DNA of 64,000 nucleotides from Sporocytophaga sp. (GTDB taxonomy: Bacteria > Bacteroidota > Bacteroidia > Cytophagales > Cytophagaceae). The stretch's first letter is position 1; every line of letters begins with the position of its first letter. The stretch is from NCBI RefSeq assembly GCF_017745095.1, contig NZ_JAGHZZ010000004.1, forward strand, positions 248,001-312,000. The letters are read 5' to 3'. The notes beneath the pieces are model-generated. The model saw nothing but the letters and a program-made list of their open reading frames with translations, was not told the DNA's origin and ran no database searches. Position numbers and translations under genes: made by a program. Shown here piece by piece: positions 45,638-55,048 of the stretch.

Positions 45638-47479
45638 TTACAACGCCTGCATAGTCGTCAGTTTGCTGTATACTCCATCTTCAAACATTAGCAGTTCCTG
45701 ATGAGTACCTCTCTCTACAATTTTGCCTTTCTCTATAACCAATATTTCGTCGGCATTCTGAATAGTGCTCAATCTGTGCGCAATTACCAGAGTGGTTCTG
45801 TTTTTCATCAGATTATTTAGAGCCTCCTGAACCAGTTTTTCTGATTCAGTGTCAAGAGCCGAAGTAGCTTCATCCAAAATTAAAATAGGAGGATTTTTTA
45901 GAACAGCTCTTGCAATGCTTAAACGCTGTTTTTGTCCGCCAGACAGTTTAACCCCTCTGTCACCGATTACAGTGTCATATCCATTTTCAGACTCCATTAT
46001 AAAGTTGTGAGCATTTGCAATTTTAGCAGCTTGGATAACCTCTTCTCTTGACATATTCGGCTTTCCAAAGGCGATGTTGTTATGGATGGTATCATTAAAT
46101 AGCAAAGATTCCTGATTTACTATACCCATCAGATCTCTCACCGATTCTACAGTGCAATCTTTAATATCTGTACCGTCAATTTTTATGCAACCTTCCGTAG
46201 GGTCATAAAATCTCGGAATAAGGTCTGAAATAGTTGATTTCCCTCCTCCCGAAGGGCCTACCAATGCAATAGTTTTACCTCTTTGCAACTTGAAGTTTAC
46301 ACCATTAAGAATTGTTTTATGCTCATCGTAAGAGAATTGAACATCTTCGAAAGAAATTTCTTTTTCAAAAGTCTTTAACTCTGTTGCATTAGACTTATTC
46401 TTGATAGCAGGTTCAGTATCTATCAACTGAAGAACTCTTTCTCCGGCAGTAATACCGTGTTGTATCTGAGAGAACGAACCAGTCATAGCCTTTGCAGGTC
46501 TAAGCACCTGGCTGAAGATGGCAATGTAAGCGATAAACTCTTCAGGTTTCAGAGAATTGTTTCCTTCCAATACCATAGCGCCACCATACAATAGTATTCC
46601 CACAACAACCGTAACCCCCATCAATTCAGAAACAGGAGAAGCAAGTTCGTTTTTCTTCACCATTGTTCTGGATGCAGTTGAATACCTGATGTTTTCCTGA
46701 TGGAATTTATCCTGGACATATGATAAAGCATTAAATGCCTTGATAACACGCAATCCTGTAAGTGCTTCATCCAATATGCTCAGCATAATTCCCATAGATG
46801 TTTGAGCATCAGAAGTAGCTTGTTTCAACTTTCTTACAATTGTAGCTATAATCAATCCAGATACCGGAATAAAGAAAATCGTGAAGAATGTTAAAGATGC
46901 CGATAATTTGAAAAGCGCAAAGAAATAAAATATGATTGTTACCGGTTCACGGAAGAAAACAATTAAAGTATTTGTGATAGATCCTTGAACTACTTGCACA
47001 TCTCCGGAGATTTTGGCCATTATATCCCCTTTTTTCTCATTTGAGAAATAGCTCAGATGCAGATTTAATACATTGTTAAATACTGTTTTTCTCAGATTCA
47101 GTAGTGTGTGAATTCTTAAGTCCTCAAGTACAATCTGCGATAGGTAACGGAATAAGTTAGACAATAATACGGATGTGAAAATGACACCACATATATAAAA
47201 AAGTGCCGCTAGTTTCTGATCCGAAGATTGTGATGCTTTATATAGATAATAATAAAATACTTCTTTGAAATAATCATAGCTCAAAACAAAGGAAGGCATT
47301 TGAGTCACTTTATTCAATGATTCAGCTGAATCCTCGGAGAACAATAGATTAAATATCGGAATAAGAAGGGTAAAATTTAAAAGCCCAAAAATAATACTGA
47401 GCAAAGCAAAGATTATATATGGAATCGCAAATTTTTCAAGAGGCTTGGCAAAAGCTATGAGCCTTAAGTATATTTTCAT
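45638..47479 (-). CDS. MsbA-like ABC exporter (homodimeric type)
   Basis: A 613-residue exporter half: six helices (about 1-340), then the ATPase with GPSGGGKST, LSGGQKQ and ILILDEATSALD. All catalytic residues are canonical, so a homodimer with two active sites is expected. Position in a glycan cluster, between glycosyltransferases, suggests it flips a lipid-linked sugar or lipid A precursor (MsbA-like); a peptide or drug substrate is possible. It is separated from the next gene by about 90 bases. Confidence 0.92.
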   Translation of the reverse strand: MKIYLRLIAFAKPLEKFAIPYIIFALLSIIFGLLNFTLLIPIFNLLFSEDSAESLNKVTQMPSFVLSYDYFKEVFYYYLYKASQSSDQKLAALFYICGVIFTSVLLSNLFRYLSQIVLEDLRIHTLLNLRKTVFNNVLNLHLSYFSNEKKGDIMAKISGDVQVVQGSITNTLIVFFREPVTIIFYFFALFKLSASLTFFTIFFIPVSGLIIATIVRKLKQATSDAQTSMGIMLSILDEALTGLRVIKAFNALSYVQDKFHQENIRYSTASRTMVKKNELASPVSELMGVTVVVGILLYGGAMVLEGNNSLKPEEFIAYIAIFSQVLRPAKAMTGSFSQIQHGITAGERVLQLIDTEPAIKNKSNATELKTFEKEISFEDVQFSYDEHKTILNGVNFKLQRGKTIALVGPSGGGKSTISDLIPRFYDPTEGCIKIDGTDIKDCTVESVRDLMGIVNQESLLFNDTIHNNIAFGKPNMSREEVIQAAKIANAHNFIMESENGYDTVIGDRGVKLSGGQKQRLSIARAVLKNPPILILDEATSALDTESEKLVQEALNNLMKNRTTLVIAHRLSTIQNADEILVIEKGKIVERGTHQELLMFEDGVYSKLTTMQAL

Positions 47480-47571
47480 GATATTGATTGTAAACTAAAA
47501 TATAAACTTCAACAAAGTTATTAAATTAAATCCACTTTAATGAAGGTGTTCTCCATAACAGCCTGTCTGCT

Positions 47572-48570
47572 TTAGAATTTGATGATCTTTTTCCCGCTTA
47601 ATTGTCTTCTTATTTCCTTTACCACAATAGGTAATGATTTTTTGGCGCCTGAAAATTTTGCTAATTCATTAATTCTCATTCTGCTAGCTGCAACCGCTTT
47701 TTTTCTCAGGGCTACTTCATTTAAAGCTTTGATGTAATAAAACTTAAAGGAAAGAATTTTGAATGTCAGGTTAAAAAACAACTGAATATTATATAAAAAC
47801 AGGTAAAGTCCTTCTAGATGAATAAGATGTAAAAGTACTTTATTCCTAAAAGATGTAACTTTTATCTTTTTACTTTTATGATATTTAGAAATGGTGGCAC
47901 TGTTTGGATGCAGACAAACTGCCTCCGGTTCATAGTAACACTTCCAGCCTAAACGCCAGGCTTTTATGCCAAGATCCAGATCTTCATTGTAGAAAGGTGC
48001 ATAGATCTCGTCAAAGCCACCCAGCGCAAATAATTTTTTCCTGTCTACAAGACTGTTGGCTCCACTTAAAAAAAAACTCGGAATCCAGAATGTGGATGAA
48101 CTATTTTCCAAAGTATAGTTAATCGTCCCTTTAATAGTAGCCCCTTTAATATAAGGATATTTAGCGGTGTCCTGAGTCTTGTGGTCCGTCAGTCCAATGA
48201 TTTTGCCCATCACTCCGAATGTGTTTTCCGAATCAAAGTACCTAAACTGATTCACAAAATATTCCGGGGTGAGCATTACATCATTGTTGAGTGCAAAGAC
48301 TAGATCCTTAGTCGCTGCTTTAATTCCAAGATTTATAGTCGGAGAAAATCCTTTGTTTACTTCGTTAATGAGTAATATAATTTCAGGGTATCTATCTTTT
48401 ATAAATGCAATGGAGTCATCAGAGGAACAGTCATCTGCAATAATGATTTCGTACTCAGCTTTGCAATATTCAAGAGCTTTATAAACTGAAGGAAGATTTT
48501 CTTCAAGAAGTTTTCTGCCGTTATAATTTGGTATAACTACTGATATGCTTTTCTGATTCATTTGTTCCAA
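47572..48570 (-). CDS. Glycosyltransferase family 2
   Basis: A 332-residue GT2 enzyme: SVVIPNYNGRKLLEENL at the start, EIIIADDCSSDDS for nucleotide binding, and FALNNDVMLTPEY as the metal/nucleotide-binding acidic site. FYNEDLDLGIKAWRLGWK is the typical ED-type catalytic region. One or two weak hydrophobic segments near 255-275 may attach it to the membrane. It overlaps the next gene upstream (48558) by 13 bases. Confidence 0.92.
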   Translation of the reverse strand: MEQMNQKSISVVIPNYNGRKLLEENLPSVYKALEYCKAEYEIIIADDCSSDDSIAFIKDRYPEIILLINEVNKGFSPTINLGIKAATKDLVFALNNDVMLTPEYFVNQFRYFDSENTFGVMGKIIGLTDHKTQDTAKYPYIKGATIKGTINYTLENSSSTFWIPSFFLSGANSLVDRKKLFALGGFDEIYAPFYNEDLDLGIKAWRLGWKCYYEPEAVCLHPNSATISKYHKSKKIKVTSFRNKVLLHLIHLEGLYLFLYNIQLFFNLTFKILSFKFYYIKALNEVALRKKAVAASRMRINELAKFSGAKKSLPIVVKEIRRQLSGKKIIKF

Positions 48571-49553
48571 CCTTCTATTATTTCAAATACCTGCTCTGTT
48601 TTTAATGATTCTATGCAAATGCAATTGCCTCCTTTGGCACAGTCAAAGCATTCCTTATCAAGCGACAATACTGTTGAATATTTACCTATGGGTTTCCATC
48701 TGCCTGCGTGCATGGGCTTTATGGAAGGGTAAAAACCTACAGTGTGAATTCCAAGTGCTGATGCGATGTGTAATGGTCCGGTGCTGCAAGCTACAAGTCC
48801 GTCCGCTTTTGCAATTACCGATATGAGTTCACCCAATGTGACTTTGCCCGTAAGGTCAATCATTTCAGGTAATGAAAAGAAATCTTCCTGTTCATTCCGT
48901 ATTTTCTGACCTTCGTCTTTTGTTCCCGTTATTATTGGAGTATAGCCGGCTGAAATTAATCGTTTGGCGAGTGAAAAATAGTTCTGAATAGGCCATTCTC
49001 TTGCACTTCCTTTTGACTTAGGGTGCAATATTATTTTTTTCTTAGCACTATCAAGTTCTGATTTTACTGCTTCTGGTAATTCAGATTTAGGAGATACATC
49101 GAGTAAGGAGCCTAAAGTACCAATTGAAGGAATTTCTTTAACTCCTAAGCCTTCAAGTAATTTGAAGTTCAGTTGAGCTTCATGGAGATCAGATTTTTTT
49201 CTGGAAAAACTTATTTTTTTATTGGCATATAACCAGTGAAAGGTCCTGTGACTTGTGCCTATCCGGACCGGTATTCCGCTTTGTTTACATATTTTTGCAA
49301 CATCCTTATCAGGATATACGAAAATGGCAGTCTCTATATTCTTGGATTTTAATAAAGATGGATCGTCTATAAGCGATTCTCTAGAGATGAATTCATCAAT
49401 AGAATTACAAGCCTTTATTAGATCGGCAGTATATTTTTTCCCAAGAAAAAGAATCATGGAATCCGGGAAACGTTGTTTTAGATATGCAGCCAGAGGAAAT
49501 GTGAGTACCACATCTCCAAGATTATCAGTCCTGCTTATCAGAATGTTTTTCAT
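48558..49553 (-). CDS. Glycosyltransferase family 9 (heptosyltransferase-like)
   Basis: A 331-residue GT9 protein of the ADP-heptose:LPS transferase family. Signatures: ILISRTDNLGDVVLTFPLA at the start and ACSTGPLHIASALG near residue 255. GT-B fold with two Rossmann-like halves is expected. It probably adds a sugar to the lipopolysaccharide core; the donor may differ in Bacteroidota. A CxxC pair near the end (CFDCAKGGNC) could bind metal. It overlaps the GT2 gene by 13 bases, so they form one unit. Confidence 0.92.
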   Translation of the reverse strand: MKNILISRTDNLGDVVLTFPLAAYLKQRFPDSMILFLGKKYTADLIKACNSIDEFISRESLIDDPSLLKSKNIETAIFVYPDKDVAKICKQSGIPVRIGTSHRTFHWLYANKKISFSRKKSDLHEAQLNFKLLEGLGVKEIPSIGTLGSLLDVSPKSELPEAVKSELDSAKKKIILHPKSKGSAREWPIQNYFSLAKRLISAGYTPIITGTKDEGQKIRNEQEDFFSLPEMIDLTGKVTLGELISVIAKADGLVACSTGPLHIASALGIHTVGFYPSIKPMHAGRWKPIGKYSTVLSLDKECFDCAKGGNCICIESLKTEQVFEIIEGWNK

Positions 49554-49622
49554 ATGTTATAAAAGTCTATCAAACCCTCTCTTAAATTCAAATTGAGAAA
49601 TGTAGTTAAGTTCTATCAGTTA

Positions 49623-50885
49623 TTAAGTCAGGTTTTTGTTGACGTCTACCCTCAAAGCTTTTGTATAGTGAAGGCAGAACATAATGAAGAATAAACAAAA
49701 AGTAAGGCCTGTCTTTGTTTCTAAGGTATCTTCAAAGAGGAACGATACAGAAGTGATAGTGTATATTACCAAAAGGATTTTAGATCTATAGTTTTTATTT
49801 GAAAATAAAGGGAAATAGAAGCAAGAAATAAAAACAATAAAGCCCAGTATGCCAGTAGCAGCTAATGTTCTGAGGTATTGGTTGTGGGGACTTAATCTGT
49901 TTTCCGCTTCTACAAAGGGAAATTTTTTTGCATATCCTTTCCTCACTTCAGATTCAATATTTCCTTCCCCAACTCCAAATATTGGATGATCCCTGAAGAG
50001 CTGAAATGTTACCTGTTGAGAAACCAGTCTTTTACCGATGGAATAATTGTTAGCTTTATCTTTAATGTCACTCAGGTTCCAGTCATACTTTGTATACCCC
50101 CATTTATTCTTTAAAGTATTCAATGAAAAGAAAGATATTCCAACCAGTGCAATCACACCAATGAATAGGAAAAGGCCTTTTTTGAAATTTTTTGATGCTA
50201 ATAAATAAAAGGTAATTAAAACCAAAACAACATAAAAAGCGACTAGCCCTGATCTAACTGCTAGCAAATGCTGATAAAAGATTAAAAATATAAGCATAAT
50301 TATATTTAATCCTTTGAAAAAAAAGTCTTTAAAGTAATCTTTTTCTATAAGATAATATGCAAGGAATACAGAAAATGTGACCATTAGACTGAAGCGCACA
50401 TGATTTACAGGAGTAGGAATTAGATGAGATTTTCCATACGCCCAATCGAAGTATTCCTTATTTTGAAAATAAATTGAAGTACTACCAACAGCGCATACAA
50501 ATACCATAATCAAAAAGAGGAAGAAAATATCATAATATAATTTTCTTGGAAAAGGTGGAAGTATAGCAAACAAAAAAGGCAAAGCTAGAAATTGATAATG
50601 CAGCTCAAACTGCAATGCAGCATACTTTTGATTTTCTGGATTAGTTCGAAGGAGACTTAGTATAAAGGCAATAAAAATAATGAAGAAAACGGAAAATCTT
50701 TTTTCAATTAGAAAAATATTAAAATTCCTGATTTTTAGTATAAAATAAAGTAAAGCAAGTCCGGTCAATGCTAATATACCTTGATTTGCCAGGATATGTA
50801 TACTATCCATAGTAAAAATGCCAGTTACTATGACAAAAAGACATATTCTTACAAAAATTAAATAATATCGGTTTTGAGAATCCAT
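49623..50885 (-). CDS. O-antigen ligase / polymerase family membrane protein
   Basis: A 420-residue membrane protein with about ten to twelve helices. The family mark is the large loop with GVGEGNIESEV and SPHNQYLRTLAATGILG, the latter holding the HNxxL element of WaaL/Wzy proteins. It acts at the periplasmic face to attach or polymerise undecaprenyl-linked glycan. It is the first gene of the leftward glycan cluster. Confidence 0.88.
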   Translation of the reverse strand: MDSQNRYYLIFVRICLFVIVTGIFTMDSIHILANQGILALTGLALLYFILKIRNFNIFLIEKRFSVFFIIFIAFILSLLRTNPENQKYAALQFELHYQFLALPFLFAILPPFPRKLYYDIFFLFLIMVFVCAVGSTSIYFQNKEYFDWAYGKSHLIPTPVNHVRFSLMVTFSVFLAYYLIEKDYFKDFFFKGLNIIMLIFLIFYQHLLAVRSGLVAFYVVLVLITFYLLASKNFKKGLFLFIGVIALVGISFFSLNTLKNKWGYTKYDWNLSDIKDKANNYSIGKRLVSQQVTFQLFRDHPIFGVGEGNIESEVRKGYAKKFPFVEAENRLSPHNQYLRTLAATGILGFIVFISCFYFPLFSNKNYRSKILLVIYTITSVSFLFEDTLETKTGLTFCLFFIMFCLHYTKALRVDVNKNLT

Positions 50886-51062
50886 TAATTAAGGGTAATA
50901 ATTATTTTTATTTATTGTAAAGTAATTGAAAATTAAGGTGTTGTTTTTGGAGAGAATCCAAACACAACAAATGCAGAAATTTTAATGTTCTACTTTAAGG
51001 AATCGTAAATATGGTACGATAATTACTTTATTCATTAAGTAAAATTATAAATAATACTTTAA

Positions 51063-51653
51063 ATGGAAGAGAATAGAGAAAATATAAGAAAGGATTTAAG
51101 CAAAGCGGAGAAAGATGCTCAGTTTGAAAAGGAGTTTATGCCTTTGATTGATTCTCTTTATAATTTTGCTTATCGTTTGACCCTTGATGAAGACGATGCA
51201 AATGATCTTGTACAAGAGACCTATTTAAAGGCATATCGATTCTTCAATTCATATGAGCAAGGCACCAATGCTAAAGCCTGGCTGTTCAGAATATTGAAAA
51301 ACAGTTTTATAAATGATTTTAGAAAGAAAAGCAAAGAGCCTTCAAAGGTTGATTATCAGGAGGTAGAGTCCTATTATAACTCTGATGATGTGGATGAAAG
51401 CATCACTACCGACCTTAGGATAGAATCTTTGCAGGAGATGATCGGGGATGAGGTTGCAACTGCGCTTAATGCATTAGCTGTTGATTTTAGAACCATCATT
51501 ATACTTTGTGACCTTGAGGGTTTTACTTATGAAGAAATGGCCAAAATTCTTGATATACCAATCGGTACTGTGAGGTCAAGATTGCATAGGGCTAGAAACT
51601 TATTAAAAGAAAAGCTGAAAGCTTATGCAGGTACAATGGGCTATAACAAATAA
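51063..51653 (+). CDS. ECF-type RNA polymerase sigma factor
   Basis: A 196-residue sigma factor with region 2 (about 25-95: YRLTLDEDDANDLVQETYLKA, then AWLFRILKNSFINDFR) and region 4 (about 135-190: FRTIIILCDLEGFTYEEMAKILDIPIGTV, of which YEEMAKILDIPIGTVRSRL is the helix-turn-helix). It recognises a stress- or envelope-related promoter set and is held by the zinc-type anti-sigma factor encoded next. It starts the rightward operon with gmk and nadD, an order found in many Bacteroidota. Confidence 0.93.
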   Translation: MEENRENIRKDLSKAEKDAQFEKEFMPLIDSLYNFAYRLTLDEDDANDLVQETYLKAYRFFNSYEQGTNAKAWLFRILKNSFINDFRKKSKEPSKVDYQEVESYYNSDDVDESITTDLRIESLQEMIGDEVATALNALAVDFRTIIILCDLEGFTYEEMAKILDIPIGTVRSRLHRARNLLKEKLKAYAGTMGYNK

Positions 51654-51665
51654 GAAAAATTCCGT

Positions 51666-51938
51666 ATGATTGCGAACAATTTAATTCGAATGGATAAGGG
51701 AAAAAAAATCTCTGAATGCAATGAGTGTATACAAGCACTTCATCTTTTGATTGATGGAGAAGCTTCTAGTAATCAGAAAGAATTTCTGGAAAAACATATA
51801 GAAGAATGTATGCCGTGTTATCAAAGCTATAATCTTGATAAAAATGTAAAGGAGATTGTAAAGAGTAAAATAGAAAAAAAGCCCGTTCCTTCGGCCTTAA
51901 TAGCGAATATTAAGGATAAATTGAATGAAAGTTTTTAA
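51666..51938 (+). CDS. Zinc-binding anti-sigma factor (zf-HC2-like)
   Basis: A 90-residue protein with the anti-sigma zinc element H-x3-C-x2-C (HIEECMPC, near residues 43-50) preceded by [16 protein letters not shown]. No transmembrane helix follows, so it is a soluble anti-sigma, probably binding the ECF factor encoded 12 bases upstream and released by oxidation or metal loss (inference). A later ATG at 51690 is an alternative start. Confidence 0.85.
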   Translation: MIANNLIRMDKGKKISECNECIQALHLLIDGEASSNQKEFLEKHIEECMPCYQSYNLDKNVKEIVKSKIEKKPVPSALIANIKDKLNESF

Positions 51939-51946
51939 ATTTGTCT

Positions 51947-52543
51947 ATGGAAGATGGCAAATTAATCATTTTTTCAGCTCCCTCTGGATCTGGTAAAACG
52001 ACAATTGTCAAGCATTTGCTTGCCAAAAATAATAATCTTGGATACTCAATATCCGCTTGTACGCGCGATAAAAGAGGGCGTAATGAGACTTACGGAAAAG
52101 ATTATTATTTTCTCACCCCAGAAGAATTCAAACAAAAAATTGATCAAGACGAGTTTGTTGAATGGGAACAAGTTTACCCTGGTCAATTCTATGGTACTTT
52201 AAAATCTGAAATAAATAGAATTTGGAGTGACGGGAAAAGCGCTGTATTTGATGTAGATGTTAAAGGTGGTCTTAGCCTGAAAAAGTTCTATGGAAATAAA
52301 GCTTTGGCTATTTTTGTAAAATGCCCATCTATGGAAGTTTTAGAACAAAGGCTGAGAGAAAGAAAAACGGATACAGAAGAAAGTATTTCTGCGAGATTAT
52401 TCAAGGTGAAATTTGAAATGAGTTTTGAAAATCAGTTTGATATAACTTTGGTTAATAATGATTTGGAAGAAGCATTAAAGGGCGCTCAACAGCTTGTTGA
52501 TGATTTTCTTTCCGGAAAAATCACTTTCCCCAAAAAAGGCTGA
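51947..52543 (+). CDS. gmk: Guanylate kinase
   Basis: A 198-residue guanylate kinase, making GDP from GMP and ATP. The P-loop [11 protein letters not shown] is at the start, and the GMP-binding blocks STRDKRG-like ([19 protein letters not shown]) and [16 protein letters not shown] follow. The ATG at 51947 is preferred over an in-frame TTG at 51941. It starts 9 bases after the anti-sigma stop, so it belongs to the sigma operon. Confidence 0.96.
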   Translation: MEDGKLIIFSAPSGSGKTTIVKHLLAKNNNLGYSISACTRDKRGRNETYGKDYYFLTPEEFKQKIDQDEFVEWEQVYPGQFYGTLKSEINRIWSDGKSAVFDVDVKGGLSLKKFYGNKALAIFVKCPSMEVLEQRLRERKTDTEESISARLFKVKFEMSFENQFDITLVNNDLEEALKGAQQLVDDFLSGKITFPKKG

Positions 52544-52557
52544 TAGATTAGCGCTTC

Positions 52558-53130
52558 ATGAAAGTTGGTCTTTTTTTCGGTTCGTTTAATCCTATTCATA
52601 TAGGTCACCTCATTATAGGTAACGTAATGGCTGAGCATGCAGATCTTGACGAAGTATGGTATGTGGTAACGCCCCAGAATCCTTTGAAAAAAAATAATAC
52701 CTTACTACACGAGTTTGACAGATATGATATGGTGAATCTGGCTATTATGGATCATCCTAAATTTCGTGTCAGCGATGTGGAATTTCATTTGCCTAAGCCG
52801 AGCTATACCATAGATACTCTTACCTACATTCAGGAGAAATTTCCTAAGAATAAATTTGTGCTTATAATAGGAGAAGATAATCTTTGTCAGCTTCCCAAAT
52901 GGAAGAATTTCAATAGTATTCTGGAATATTTTGAATTGTATGTTTATCCAAGACCTGATTCAGGAGATTGTGAACTGAAAAATCATAAAAATGTAAGGTT
53001 CGTGGAGGCTCCATTACTGGACATTTCTGCCACTTACATCAGGCAGTCAATCAAAAAAAATCTTTCAGTAAAATATATGATAACTCAAGAGGTAGAGACT
53101 TTTATTAAAAATAAAAATCTCTACCGATAG
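52558..53130 (+). CDS. nadD: Nicotinate-nucleotide adenylyltransferase
   Basis: A 190-residue NadD, converting nicotinate mononucleotide to deamido-NAD. The nucleotidyltransferase signature is GSFNPIHIGHLIIG (8-21) and the ISATYIRQSIKK motif lies near the end. Length normal. It follows gmk by 14 bases and closes the sigma-antisigma-gmk-nadD operon. Confidence 0.96.
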   Translation: MKVGLFFGSFNPIHIGHLIIGNVMAEHADLDEVWYVVTPQNPLKKNNTLLHEFDRYDMVNLAIMDHPKFRVSDVEFHLPKPSYTIDTLTYIQEKFPKNKFVLIIGEDNLCQLPKWKNFNSILEYFELYVYPRPDSGDCELKNHKNVRFVEAPLLDISATYIRQSIKKNLSVKYMITQEVETFIKNKNLYR

Positions 53131-53139
53131 AATATTGAA

Positions 53140-53700
53140 TTAAACAGTCATTATTTCAGCCTCTTTCTTAGCTAAAACCTGATCTATTTTTGCAATAAAA
53201 TCGTTAGTCAAAGTTTGAACTTTTTCTTCGGCTTTTTTGATCTCGTCCTCAGAAGCACCTTCTTTTTGAAGAGTTCTTAGTTCTTCATTAGTATCTTTTC
53301 TAATATTACGGATAGCTATTTTACCACTCTCAGATTCACCTTTTACTTGTTTTACAAGAGCTTTTCTTCTCTCTTCTGTAAGAGGAGGTAAAGAGATTCT
53401 GATGTTTTCTCCGTCATTCTGAGGATTGAAACCAAGATTACTATCTTTAATTGCTTTTTCAATTTCAGTGATCAACTTTTTTTCAAAAGGTTTGATCATA
53501 ATTGTCCTTGCATCCGGAGTAGTAATGGATGATACTTGTTCTAATGGAGTGTCGATGCCATAATAGCTTACAGAAACCCCGTGAACCATTGACGGCATTG
53601 CTTTGCCGGCACGTATTTTAGCGAATTCAGCTTCGGTATGTTTCAATGCTTTTGTCATTGAATCCTTTGCTTCGTCCAGGTATAATTGAATTTCTTCCAT
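53140..53700 (-). CDS. frr: Ribosome recycling factor
   Basis: A 186-residue Frr, the family's usual length (185-187). It releases ribosomes from mRNA after termination, with EF-G. Signatures are KIRAGKAMPSMVHGVSVSYYG, quoted in part (AGKAMPSMVHGVSVSYYG), and the LPPLTEERRKALVKQVK block. It is downstream of pyrH on the same strand with 26 bases between them, as in most Bacteroidota. Confidence 0.97.
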   Translation of the reverse strand: MEEIQLYLDEAKDSMTKALKHTEAEFAKIRAGKAMPSMVHGVSVSYYGIDTPLEQVSSITTPDARTIMIKPFEKKLITEIEKAIKDSNLGFNPQNDGENIRISLPPLTEERRKALVKQVKGESESGKIAIRNIRKDTNEELRTLQKEGASEDEIKKAEEKVQTLTNDFIAKIDQVLAKKEAEIMTV

Positions 53701-53726
53701 TTGGAAAAATAAGTTATATAATAAAA

Positions 53727-54434
53727 TTACATTGTTACCAGCGTACCGACATCTTCACCTTCCGCAATTTTCAAAAGGTTGCCGGGCTTATTCATATCAA
53801 ATACGATAATTGGTAAACCATTTTCTTTGCAAAGGGTAAAGGCAGTCATATCCATAATTTGAAGACCTTTTTGGTATACTTCCTTGAATGAGATATTAGA
53901 GAATCTTGTTGCTGTAGGATCTTTTTCCGGATCTGATGAATAAATTCCATCTACTCTTGTTCCTTTAAGGACAGCTTGAGCTTCAATTTCAATAGCTCTT
54001 AAGCTTGCAGCTGAATCTGTTGTGAAATATGGATTTCCTGTACCTGCTCCGAAAATTACAATTCGTCCTTTCTCAAGATGTCTCACCGCTCTTCTTCTTA
54101 TAAATTGCTCACAAACTTGTTCTATCTTGATTCCAGACATTAATCTTGTATAAAGTCCAATATTTTCCAGTGCGCTTTGAAGTGCCATTGCGTTTATCAC
54201 AGTGGCAAGCATCCCCATATAATCCCCTTGAACTCTGTCTATCCCTGTAGCGGCAGCTTCAACTCCTCTGTATATATTGCCTCCTCCGATAACAATAGCC
54301 AGCTGAACACCTTTATCACTTACAGCCTTTATTTCTTTTGCATATCTCATGAGAACTTCCGGATCGATACCGTACTTTTGATTTCCCATCAATGCTTCTC
54401 CACTTAGTTTTAAAAGAATTCTTTTGTATTTCAT
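53727..54434 (-). CDS. pyrH: UMP kinase
   Basis: A 235-residue UMP kinase of the amino-acid-kinase fold, phosphorylating UMP to UDP. Signatures: [11 protein letters not shown] at the start, [11 protein letters not shown], and the [12 protein letters not shown] block near 165. Length is normal. It shares an operon with frr. A perfect leftward -7 box TATATTTG (54463-54470) lies just upstream but no clear -33 element. Confidence 0.97.
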   Translation of the reverse strand: MKYKRILLKLSGEALMGNQKYGIDPEVLMRYAKEIKAVSDKGVQLAIVIGGGNIYRGVEAAATGIDRVQGDYMGMLATVINAMALQSALENIGLYTRLMSGIKIEQVCEQFIRRRAVRHLEKGRIVIFGAGTGNPYFTTDSAASLRAIEIEAQAVLKGTRVDGIYSSDPEKDPTATRFSNISFKEVYQKGLQIMDMTAFTLCKENGLPIIVFDMNKPGNLLKIAEGEDVGTLVTM

Positions 54435-54493
54435 TTCAGAAGATATTTTACCGCAAACTTGGCAAATATAATAATGATTATCTAATAATTAAA

Positions 54494-54994
54494 TTATAAC
54501 CTGATCAGTACCTGATTTTTTTCGACACTCTGTCCTTCCTTTATCTGAATACTTTTCACAACTCCAGCACCAGGTGATTTAATAAGGTTCTCCATCTTCA
54601 TTGCCTCAAGGATCAATACAGGCTCACCTTTCTCGATTGTTTGACCTTCTTTAACTTTTATCTCTAAAACTTTCCCTGGCATTGGTGCTTTTATGTCATT
54701 GAGAGCTTCGGACCTCTTATTGCTGACACCAAGTTTTTCAAGCATTAGATCTCTTGTATCTTGGATCGCAACTTGAATTTCCTTATCATTTATTCTTAAA
54801 AAGAGAATCTTTTGCTCTTTGTCGAATTTTAATACTTCCACAGAATAGCTTTTGTTTTCTCTTATAATATGATAAGATTTTTGATAAACCAGTTCTGAAA
54901 TGTCCCAGTCTAAAGGGCTTCCATTAAGAATAAGCTTGTCTCCTTCTTTTTGAAACTCAATAAAATTTTGATTACTAATTTTTATTTTTAACAT
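54494..54994 (-). CDS. Biotin-carrier (acyl-CoA carboxylase BCCP-like) protein
   Basis: A 166-residue protein with a C-terminal biotinyl domain (about 100-166); the biotin-acceptor is Lys133 in EAMKMEN, after IKAPMPGKVLEI. The N-terminal part (1-90) resembles the BT-like domain that joins the carrier to the carboxylase in acyl-CoA carboxylases. It probably serves a biotin-dependent acetyl-/propionyl-CoA or 3-methylcrotonyl-CoA carboxylase whose other subunits are not in this window. It stands divergent from the M1 peptidase gene. Confidence 0.88.
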   Translation of the reverse strand: MLKIKISNQNFIEFQKEGDKLILNGSPLDWDISELVYQKSYHIIRENKSYSVEVLKFDKEQKILFLRINDKEIQVAIQDTRDLMLEKLGVSNKRSEALNDIKAPMPGKVLEIKVKEGQTIEKGEPVLILEAMKMENLIKSPGAGVVKSIQIKEGQSVEKNQVLIRL

Positions 54995-55048
54995 TTCAAC
55001 ATTATTTCGCTCTTAAATATAATTAAATCAATCAAAAAACAACTGAGT

